NCBI GenBank assembly: GCA_007129635.1
Contig: SKVE01000226.1
Location: forward strand, 1 to 14,239
Direction: 5' to 3'
Length of the DNA: 14,239 nucleotides
Source: Planctomycetaceae bacterium
Lineage (GTDB): Bacteria > Planctomycetota > Planctomycetia > Pirellulales > Pirellulaceae
A program made the translations under genes and the position numbers. The notes under the pieces were generated by a model, which saw only the letters and a program-made list of their open reading frames with translations, had not been told where the DNA came from and searched no databases. Below, in pieces: positions 7,596 through 14,239 of the stretch (positions are counted from its first letter, which is position 1; the number at the start of each line of letters is the position of its first letter).

Positions 7596-8689
7596 CTAAG
7601 TATCACGCGACGAAGGAACAACAGGATTGTCTGTCGTTATTGAGAACCTGAGCAGCGTTACTTCGTGGATAATAACGGTGGCTACTTGACCCGGTGGATC
7701 GACCGCCGTGGTCACCGGCCGGAGAACCACTTGATCGTATTGCGAGCGGCTCACGGTCTGGCGACTGGAACGGTTGGCTTCCATTGGGTAGGATATACCG
7801 TTCGTATGGGCTTTGCACGCCAGAAGCGGTCGTGGCGTGCCGACTGGGGACGAAAATCGTTTCTTCCTTGGGCTCCGTGTGTTCAACGCGAATATGACTG
7901 CCGATTCATGATCTCCAACGTCACAGGTATGCTGGGCGGACGAGGTTTCCGCGCCGGGCGGTCGGTCATTGCGCTGGGTGCCGGCCGGGACTCGGAGGAC
8001 TCGCTGCAGACCTACCGATCTCACCGGTCGGATGGACGAATCACATGCCGCCACCTTCCTTGCCAGCTCCTGGTTCGATTCGGCCGGATACTTCTGTGAC
8101 CTTCGGTTCGCTGGCATCGAAAGATGGCTGTGCTTCGTGCCGCGAGAGTGGGATCAAGACATGGGCGGGCAGGGGAATGGTCCGCCACGTTCGGCTAGAT
8201 TGATGAGGAGGCGAACACCGATCATGCCGGCCACATCACCCGTCACCCGAATCCGATCGGGTTCCCGCAATTTCGAACGCGCACTCACGAACCGTCGGCC
8301 CAAGCAGACAGCACCCGCCATGTCCCCCGCCAAATCGCCTCTGCCCACAGGCATTCCAGGCAGGCCCGACTGTGAAATCACGATGCAGGCGCTCTATTGA
8401 TGTGTCATTTTCGACGATCCGCTCGGCCGCCCGGTCCCAACGGCTCGAAAAAAGGGCAGACCAGCCACCAACCGGTCAGGACGTGGACCACCAAACCTCC
8501 CGACGTCACACTTGCTCCTCTTGGCATGCAGGGAACCCATTACATCTCACCCGCAAGTACTAGCTGCGTCCCCGTTTCGAACCGGCGCGCACTGTCAAGC
8601 TCGCTGATGCAGCAAACGTTGCGTCATGCCGATAAGATAAAAGTCAAAACCTGACCCCAAATCCCCAGATCCCGCGAAAGGAACATTCG

Positions 8690-9616
8690 ATGAAGATTCT
8701 GACGCTATCGTCCGTTTGCCTGGTCGCTGTCATCGCTGTCTGCTCGGGCGGCTGGCCGTCGCTGGCCGCCGAACCGCCGGCCAGCCCGATCGTGATGAAC
8801 GTTTGGCCTGCGGCGGCGCCGGGCGAGAAAGGCGATTTGGGCGACGAGCGGCTGTTGCCTCCGCGGGGCGAGAAACCGGTCGACCGATTGACGGATGTGA
8901 GCGTCCCCACCATCACCGTGTACAAGCCGGCCGAGGAACAGGATACCGGAGCTGCCGTGTTGATCTGCCCAGGCGGCGCTTACCATATCTTGGCGATGGA
9001 TCTGGAGGGGACGGAAGTCGCCGATTGGCTGAATTCGATCGGCGTCACCGGCATCGTGCTCAAATACCGCGTGCCGCGTCGCAAAGAACAGGAAAAGCAT
9101 GTGGCGCCGCTACAGGACGCACAGCGCGCGATGAGTCTGGTGCGGCAGCATGCCGCCGACTGGGGCATCGCGGAGGATCGCATCGGCATCCTGGGCTTCT
9201 CGGCCGGCGGCCATCTGGCGGCGACGGCTTCGACGAATTTCGACCGTCGGGCCTACGATCCGATCGACGAAACGGACCGGATCGGTTGCCGGCCCGACTT
9301 CACCGTGCTGGTCTATCCCGCTTATTTGACCGGCGAAGGCGCCCAGACGTCAGGCGAACTGGCGCCGGAGATCCGGGTGTCCGCCGAAACTCCCCCGGTC
9401 TTTTTCGTTCATGCCGGCGACGACCATATCAGCCCGGAGAATAGCATCGCCATGTATCTGGCGCTGAAACGTGCGGGGGTGCCTGCCGAGTTGCACGTGT
9501 ACGGAAGCGGCGGCCACGGCTTCGGCTTGCGCCCGACGGAACACCCGTGCAGCACGTGGCCGCAAAGTTGCGAACGTTGGCTGCGCAGCCGCGGTTTGCT
9601 GAGCCCCGAACCGTAG
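8690..9616 (+). CDS. Secreted alpha/beta-hydrolase esterase (BD-FAE/acetyl xylan esterase-like), 308 aa
   Basis: Predicted carboxyl esterase of the type that removes acetyl or feruloyl groups from hemicellulose; the exact substrate is inferred. Residues 1-27 form a signal peptide (MKIL, hydrophobic run, ending SLAAEPP). The hydrolase core shows CPGGAY (93-98, oxyanion-hole region), GFSAGG (169-174) with nucleophile Ser171, FFVHAGDDH (238-246) with the acid at Asp244 or Asp245, and SGGHGFG (273-279) with catalytic His276. The triad is therefore complete and the length is normal. The ATG at 8690 follows an AAAGGA ribosome site with a short spacer. It is convergent with the GH10-type gene, 111 bases apart, a pairing that fits joint xylan breakdown. 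The genes are on opposite strands, so they are not one operon. Confidence 0.92.
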   Translation: MKILTLSSVCLVAVIAVCSGGWPSLAAEPPASPIVMNVWPAAAPGEKGDLGDERLLPPRGEKPVDRLTDVSVPTITVYKPAEEQDTGAAVLICPGGAYHILAMDLEGTEVADWLNSIGVTGIVLKYRVPRRKEQEKHVAPLQDAQRAMSLVRQHAADWGIAEDRIGILGFSAGGHLAATASTNFDRRAYDPIDETDRIGCRPDFTVLVYPAYLTGEGAQTSGELAPEIRVSAETPPVFFVHAGDDHISPENSIAMYLALKRAGVPAELHVYGSGGHGFGLRPTEHPCSTWPQSCERWLRSRGLLSPEP

Positions 9617-9727
9617 AGCCGGAGGATGACGACTACCTGCAGGAAGCACAACATCCCTCGTCCACCTGTCGGCGACTGGGCAAGGCTGGCTCTCCACGTT
9701 GACCTGCCTCGCGGACCTCAATCGCGT

Positions 9728-10388
9728 TCATCGTATTGGCTTGCCAGGCGAGTCGCTGGCAGGGCCGTCGCTGGTGGGCACCGTGATGGGCAAGTCGAGG
9801 CCGCTGGCGGGGAGGGCGACGTTTTGCGTCACCGTGTGCTCGCCGTACTGAACCGTGATCGTGTACTGGCCGTGAAAGCCGCGGATGGTGACCCGGCCAG
9901 CGGCGTCCGTGCGGCCGCGTACTTCGGTCCACCAGTCGTCGAACACCAAGTCCTTCCATGCCTGGCCCGCGGGCTTCATCGACCAGTCGCGGCGGTAGAG
10001 GGCCGCGTGTGGCTTCCAGTGGCGTCCTTCCCAAAAACCCCACATCACGATCGCTTCGCAGTGCGGGTGGCTGAAGGCCACGGTCATGAGGTCGCGCAAG
10101 TAGTCGGCTTGCAGCGTCTGATCGATGCCGACATCCACGTCGAACTCGGTCAACTGTAGACGGGGGATCAGCCGCGCGTAATCGTCCATCCGCTGGTAAA
10201 CGACCTCCATGGGCGTCAAGGTGCCGTCGGCGAAGTGGCCCATGAAGCCGACGCCGTCCGGCGCTTCGCCGCGTTCCACAAGATCGCGCACGATGTCCAG
10301 ATACTGATCGTGCCGCATACCGCTGGTCAGGACCTGGCCCTCGTTCACCCACATCTCGACGCCCGGCACCAGTTCGCGGCCGCGGCCC
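9728..10388 (-). pseudogene. GH10-type gene, C-terminal fragment
   Basis: This frame resumes at RELVPGVEMWVNEG and continues through GVGFMGHF, LQLTEFDVD (the nucleophile Glu), MWGFWEGRHW and the beta-rich tail, ending with TGA at 9728-9730. In-frame leading residues upstream of RELVPG are read from sequence that belongs to the middle fragment, so this piece has no true start of its own. Confidence 0.8.
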
Positions 10389-11067
10389 AGATCAGGTAGT
10401 GCCCGCGGACGGCGATAGCACGTTCGCCGAGCCACGCGAAGGCTTCATCGAGCCATTGTCGACGGTAGGTCCCGTGCTTGTTCGAGGCGCCCACCAGCCA
10501 CGGCCGCCATTTGAGATCGTTTTCGAACACCACCTTGTTGTAATCCCGCTGGACGATCTCACGGTAGCGCCGGCCATCGTCGGTGTCGGTGGTCAGCATC
10601 TGGGCGGTCACCGCCGCGCCGAATCCGAAGGCATGGCGGGTCATCGTCACCTGCACATGGGCGTCGGCCACCGGCTGGCCCGCATCGTCAGAGACTTGAA
10701 ACGTCATGTCGGCCTTGCGATACCGCTCGATCCGCTCGGCCGCCGCGCGGCGCCAGGCAGCGTCGGTCTCGCGGCCCGCGTAGGTGGTGGGCGTCTGCGG
10801 CATCGCGGCTACGTCGGCATCCGGGCCGTAGTTCAGCACATCGACGCCGCCGATCAGCAGCGTCTGCGGGGCAGCGCCCAAGTGGATGACGAAATTGTTT
10901 TCGCCGGTGTCCAGGCTTCGAGCCGCGATGAAAGGCCGCACGACGTGGCGCCATTGTTCGGCGGTCTGCCCGGCAAGCGTGGCGATTTTGGTGTGCGGCG
11001 AGCGGTTCAACTGGACGTGGGCGGTCACCGCTACTTGGCCCGATTCGTCCTCACTGGCCTCACCCTT
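10345..11067 (-). pseudogene. GH10-type gene, middle fragment
   Basis: From about LLKGEASEDESG this frame runs through the rest of the beta module (FVIHLGAAPQTLLIGG), a linker, a small beta insert (MTFQVSDDAGQPV) and the first barrel strands of the GH10 domain (HAFGFGAAV, VVFENDLKW, VRGHYLIW). The sequence after LIW (AAAANWCRASRCG, stop at 10345-10347) is out of frame. The coherent part ends near 10388. Confidence 0.8.
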
Positions 11068-11387
11068 CAGAAGTAGCTCACCAACAGGACATCGCCGCGG
11101 CGGATCGGGGCATCGGTTTCGGCAGTCAGCAGCACCCCCCATGCATCACCAGGCCGCTGCCGCACGGTGACGCGTGTCGCTCGGTCGAAAGGCATCCCAT
11201 CGACGTCCACAAGCTCGGCGGTGGCCAGGTCGCGCGGCGCGGAGAATCGCAATCCCTCCGGCCCCGGTTGGGCTAGCATCGATTGGCCTCCGTCGGGAAT
11301 CGGATACTCAGATCCCTGGGCCATGGCGATTCCAGCAACGGCGGTAAACGCGAACATCCAGAGCGATAGCATGAAGAAACCTTTCAT
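11067..11387 (-). pseudogene. GH10-type gene, N-terminal fragment
   Basis: Reads 106 residues: a signal peptide (about 1-23) and the first half of a beta-rich module ending RRGDVLLVSYF before a TGA at 11067-11069. The GDVLL-S-F pattern is usual in the carbohydrate-binding-like module found before planctomycete GH10 domains. It continues as LKGEASEDESG in the next frame after restoring about one base. If translated alone it would give a short exported fragment without enzyme activity. Confidence 0.8.
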
Positions 11388-11534
11388 TATCGGGCGTGTT
11401 CCTCCGCTGGGCCGCTGGCAAACGGCCGAAAACGCTGCCGCGCTGGGGGTGTTTCTGGCGTCCGCCTTTCCTTCGTCTGGTTGGATGGGTACCAATCAAG
11501 AAGATGCGCGCCCACAACTCGTTTCCCAGATTGT
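11388..11534 (-). other. Intergenic gap between TPR-like gene and GH10-type gene
   Basis: A gap of 147 bases between two genes on the same strand. I see no strong terminator hairpin. A GGAGG lies about 13 bases before the ATG at 11387. The gap could carry read-through transcription from the TPR-like gene or its own promoter; the sequence does not decide. Confidence 0.4.
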
Positions 11535-14120
11535 TCATCGGGGTGGGGTGCTGGTTTGTTCCAGCAGGGCTTGGAAGCGAGCTTGCCAGGGTGTGCCGTC
11601 CAGGCCGGGGGGCAGGGCTTGTAGGTAGCGGATGCGGCTGGCGGCTTGGTCGGGTTGGTCCAGTTGGATCAAAGCGGTGGCGATGGCGTAGCGCGCTTCA
11701 TACCAGCCTTCCGTACCGGGACGTTGGCGTGCGGCGATCCGGCGCCAAGCGTCCAGGCCCTGCTGCCAGACGTCGGGCGAGTCGCTTTCCAACAGCAACC
11801 GGGCGTGCGTTTTTTGGATCTGCTGGTCGTCGGGATGCTTTTCAGCCAGTTCGGCGTAAGCGGTTTGCGCCTGATCGCGGCGTTGGGCGGCCAACAATGC
11901 TTCGGCTCGGATTCGCTCCAGCGTCGTGCGCTGCGGGGCATCCAATTGTGGAAGCTGCGGCCATAAACGGTCGACCACCGTCATCTGCAAATCCGCCAGT
12001 TGCTGTAAGGTGCGCCGATCCTTTTGACCAGGCTGCTGGTCCGTTTCGCCCAAGCCGATCCCCAGAGGTTGATCCGGATCGGGCTGCAGCCGTCGTATCT
12101 GCCGATGCAAGCCGATCAGCACGGTCCAGTACGCGTCGACGGTCGGCCAAGCCGATGTTGCCAGCTCTTCTGCGGCCGCGCTGCGGCGATCCGGTTGGCC
12201 TGCCAGCGCAAGAATCCACAGCGGTTCGGCCTGCCATCGCCAATCGTCGTCCGACGGTGGAGAACCGTCCAGGGCGGTTCGCAGGATAGTTTCGGCTTGA
12301 GCGTAGCCGTCGATGGAATACTCCAGCAGCAGCTTGGCGGCTTGTGTGGCGCAGTACCGTTGGGCTGACGTCCACGGTCGTTGGGGCTGGCCGCTACCGA
12401 TCGGCGTCTGTTCCCAGAAACCGGCTGCGGCAGCTTGGACCGTCTGTTCGTCGGGCGGCGGAGCCTGCTCGGGTGCGGCGAACGCCTGGTCCCAGCACCG
12501 GGCTGCGGCTTGCCAGGCGGAAGCGTGCTGGTCGTGGTTCCGGGAAATGGCTTGATACGCCTGGGCTGCCGCTTGCCATCGATTCTGACTCTCGCGCAAA
12601 CGCCCCAACCACCATCGAGCCGTATCGGCGGTGGCGGACGTGGGCCACCGCTGCGTGTGTTCTTCCAGGATCTGAGCGTACAACTCCAACGATTCCGATT
12701 GGGAACGGGCTTGTTGCGCCGCATTCCAAGCGGCCAGCAGATGGGCGTCGGGCGCGGCGGGCTGGTCTGCCAAGTCCAGGGCCAGTTGCCGCAAGCGACG
12801 GCTGGCCGACGGGTGCTGTTGCTGTTGGTGTTCGACCAACGCCGCTTTGTAACGCAATTCGAAACCCTGCTCGGTCTGCCCGGCAGCCAATGCCCGGGCC
12901 GCCGCCTGTTCGTACGCATCGACCGCGTCGGCCCATTGGCCCTGACGGTACAGCCCATCGGCCGTCCGGCTGAGAATGTCGACATGACCACCGGCTCGGG
13001 ACAAACCGACCGTGCGGACCAGCAGCAGATCGCCTCGTCGCCCCCAGTACGGCCCATGCATCTGTTCGATCGATCGCACGACCTGGGCCGCTTGGTCCCG
13101 CCAGGTATCGGCAGTCTCCGCAGCCTCTTGCATGGCCGCTTGCCACAGAGCCAGGCAGGTCTCCAGGTACGCAAAATCCAGCTCAGCCGCCGCCTGACCT
13201 ACCGGAGGACGTTGCTGCGAGAAAACAGCCAGTGCCTGCTGAGGCTCAGCGCGATCCAGGTACAGACGCACCTGTTCGGCTCGAGCCAGCCAAGCGATTT
13301 CGGACGACGCTTCGTTCTGTCGTACCGATTCGAGAAGCTGGTCGGCGTCGGCCCAGCGGCCCTGCAAACGCATGCAGATGGCCAAGTTCAATCGGATCGA
13401 CCAGATCAGCGGATCGTTCTCGTCGATCCGCGCCAGCGGACCCTGCAATTGATCCACCGCAGCCGTCAGTGCCGCCAGACGATCCTCGCTGTCCGGCGGG
13501 TAGCAGCGAGCCCGGTTCAGATAGACACGCGCCAGTTGGAACTGGATCTGGTGCTGCAGCGAAATCAATTCGGCTGAGTTCAGTTGACCAGCGGACGGTG
13601 ATGCACGGTGTCGCAACGGGATCTCGCGAACGATTTCGTCATGCAATGGATCCAGCAGGCGAGCCGCTTCGCGCAGATACTGCCGTGCCGATTCAACCGC
13701 TTCGACCGGTTCCGCCAGCACCTCGGACTGCTGCCGGTACCATTGCCCTCGCGCCAACACGGTCAGCGCATCCTGGACTCGAACCAACAGCCCCCTGGGG
13801 TCGGCAGGATGCTGGCGCTGGAATTCGGCCGCCGTCTGCCGGGCCTGCTCCCAGTACCGCTGACTCTCCTCGGCCGTCTCATGCACGGCTCGAGCCGCCT
13901 GGCAGCGGATCAGTTCCAGCGTCAGGTCGGTCCGCAACACGGCGGGCAAGGCGGAATCAGCCAACTGTTGACGGCAGTGGAATTCGGCCAGCTTAAACAG
14001 CCGCCGCTGACGAAGACCCTCGACAAAACGCAGCTCGTCTCGGTCGCTCTGGCCATAAACCAGACCGGACCCGGCCAGCCAGAAAATCAAGATCACGATC
14101 CCTGATCTAGGTAATCCCAT
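11535..14120 (-). CDS. Large exported TPR-like protein of unknown function, 861 aa
   Basis: No enzyme motif is visible. Residues 1-23 form a signal peptide (MGLPRSG, a hydrophobic run, then VYG before QSD). The rest is almost wholly alpha-helical in character, rich in Ala, Gln, Leu, Arg and Trp, with repeated helix pairs of the tetratricopeptide type, for example QGQWADAVDAYEQAAARAL, RWQAAAQAYQAISR and RRLFKLAEFHCRQQL. Such repeats form protein-binding scaffolds; an exported or periplasmic role is inferred from the signal peptide. The start at 14120 has AAAGGG 7 bases upstream; the longer reading from 14231 adds a basic leader that would hide the signal peptide and is rejected. It is upstream of the GH10-type gene on the same strand, but no functional link is evident. 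Similar large helical-repeat proteins are common in planctomycetes, from general knowledge. Confidence 0.85.
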   Translation of the reverse strand: MGLPRSGIVILIFWLAGSGLVYGQSDRDELRFVEGLRQRRLFKLAEFHCRQQLADSALPAVLRTDLTLELIRCQAARAVHETAEESQRYWEQARQTAAEFQRQHPADPRGLLVRVQDALTVLARGQWYRQQSEVLAEPVEAVESARQYLREAARLLDPLHDEIVREIPLRHRASPSAGQLNSAELISLQHQIQFQLARVYLNRARCYPPDSEDRLAALTAAVDQLQGPLARIDENDPLIWSIRLNLAICMRLQGRWADADQLLESVRQNEASSEIAWLARAEQVRLYLDRAEPQQALAVFSQQRPPVGQAAAELDFAYLETCLALWQAAMQEAAETADTWRDQAAQVVRSIEQMHGPYWGRRGDLLLVRTVGLSRAGGHVDILSRTADGLYRQGQWADAVDAYEQAAARALAAGQTEQGFELRYKAALVEHQQQQHPSASRRLRQLALDLADQPAAPDAHLLAAWNAAQQARSQSESLELYAQILEEHTQRWPTSATADTARWWLGRLRESQNRWQAAAQAYQAISRNHDQHASAWQAAARCWDQAFAAPEQAPPPDEQTVQAAAAGFWEQTPIGSGQPQRPWTSAQRYCATQAAKLLLEYSIDGYAQAETILRTALDGSPPSDDDWRWQAEPLWILALAGQPDRRSAAAEELATSAWPTVDAYWTVLIGLHRQIRRLQPDPDQPLGIGLGETDQQPGQKDRRTLQQLADLQMTVVDRLWPQLPQLDAPQRTTLERIRAEALLAAQRRDQAQTAYAELAEKHPDDQQIQKTHARLLLESDSPDVWQQGLDAWRRIAARQRPGTEGWYEARYAIATALIQLDQPDQAASRIRYLQALPPGLDGTPWQARFQALLEQTSTPPR

Positions 14121-14239
14121 TCTCGAACCCTTTCGAAGATAGCCGACCCGTAGCAGCTTCTGCCGAACACCTACGTTATTCTCGCGTTCCCGTCGATGGT
14201 GGCAATCACCAAGCCGACGGATTCGACTCACTACGATTG
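14121..14239 (-). promoter_or_regulatory. Upstream region of the TPR-like gene
   Basis: These 119 bases before the TPR-like gene hold its ribosome site (AAAGGG, about 14128-14133) and probably its promoter. I see no confident promoter boxes and no clear end of a preceding gene before the window edge. Confidence 0.4.

Larger units (their letters stand above)
6955..8689. other. Gene-poor intergenic region of about 1.7 kb
   Basis: The region lies between the divergent starts of the UbiD-family gene and the esterase. I found no open frame with a ribosome site and protein-like sequence. The left part (7009-7600) is dense in inverted repeats, described separately. The right part (7601-8689) shows nothing I can name: no tRNA, no recognisable transposase remnant, no array. 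A GGGGTCAG word (minus strand, 8658-8651), similar to the GGGGTCGGGAGT words to its left, lies just before the esterase. Promoters for both flanking genes must lie within it, but I cannot place them. Confidence 0.7.
9728..11387 (-). pseudogene. Broken GH10 endo-1,4-beta-xylanase-like gene (frameshift plus internal deletion)
   Basis: Read together, three frames give one secreted protein: a signal peptide (MKGFF to MAQ); an N-terminal beta domain of about 150 residues resembling carbohydrate-binding modules found before GH10 domains; a GH10-type barrel; and a short beta-rich tail containing GFHGQYTITV. GH10 landmarks are VVFENDLKW, VRGHYLIW (strand 3), MWVNEGQVL (strand 5 type), GVGFMGHF (strand 6), LQLTEFDVD with the nucleophile glutamate (strand 7), and MWGFWEGRHW (strand 8). 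The segment between strands 3 and 5, which holds the acid/base glutamate in a DVVNE-like motif, is absent; only a few residues separate HYLIW from ELVPG. The barrel is about 235 residues rather than 300 or more. Frame breaks lie near 11067-11070 and near 10386-10388. The ATG at 11387 has a rather distant GGAGG; an ATG at 11372 preceded by AAAGG is also possible. Confidence 0.88.

Noticed and set aside
7596..8117. A 173-codon open frame on the minus strand in the gene-poor region
   Set aside because: It has no hydrophobic core pattern, no motif and no clear ribosome site, and it starts inside repeat-flanked DNA. It may be chance.
8154..8381. A 75-codon frame on the minus strand with a GTG start (DRIRVTGDVAGMIGV)
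   Set aside because: Its middle looks somewhat protein-like, but there is no good ribosome site and no known family. Support is too weak to call a gene.
10386..10388. Reading the GH10 join as only a one-base loss at TGGGC
   Set aside because: Adding one G restores the frame but leaves strand 3 joined to strand 5 with no acid/base motif, so a larger deletion explains the gene better.
12381..13577. A 398-codon open frame on the plus strand
   Set aside because: It is antisense to the TPR-like gene, which has a signal peptide and ribosome site. The translation looks like a mirror of the Gln/Ala-rich coding strand.

Overview
The window looks like a piece of a Planctomycetota chromosome (or metagenome bin), probably Pirellulales-like. 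This is inferred, not proven. The base composition is GC-rich. Two full secreted type I sulfatases and the start of a likely third exported protein lie in a row. There is a secreted BD-FAE-type esterase opposite a GH10-type xylanase, a large exported TPR-like protein, and long hairpin-rich intergenic DNA. No ribosomal, tRNA, phage or CRISPR genes are visible.

Layout. Positions 1-3920 (minus strand) hold a sulfatase cluster read right to left: a 748-aa sulfatase with an extra C-terminal beta-rich region, a 506-aa sulfatase whose start overlaps the previous stop by 10 bases, and the first 15 codons of another exported protein that runs off the left edge. At 3921-4272 is a divergent promoter region. 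At 4273-5070 (plus) is a small secreted protein of the PI-PLC/GDPD-like phosphodiesterase superfamily. It converges on a UbiD-family prenylated-FMN decarboxylase (minus, GTG start at 6954) whose last 44 residues have been put out of frame by an apparent loss of one G near 5217-5219. Positions 6955-8689 form about 1.7 kb with no convincing gene. This stretch holds a 22-bp inverted repeat just upstream of the decarboxylase, several smaller palindromes, and a 96-bp MITE-like element with 20-21 bp terminal inverted repeats flanked by CTAAG on both sides. At 8690-9616 (plus) is a secreted alpha/beta-hydrolase esterase. At 9728-11387 (minus) is a GH10 xylanase-like gene that is broken twice. It has lost the segment that should carry the catalytic acid/base glutamate, so it is almost certainly a pseudogene if the assembly is right. 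At 11535-14120 (minus) is an exported, glutamine-rich TPR-like protein of unknown function.

How they fit together. Sulfatases, a carbohydrate-esterase-like hydrolase and a xylanase suggest breakdown of sulfated and acylated plant or algal polysaccharides outside the cytoplasm. The esterase/xylanase pair reads like a xylan-degrading couple in which the xylanase is decaying. The decarboxylase and phosphodiesterase are not obviously part of that task.

The most interesting points for follow-up are the catalytically incomplete GH10 gene, the repeated apparent one-base losses (real decay or sequencing error), and the small mobile-element-like repeat in the gene-poor island. I did not find a clear new multi-gene system.
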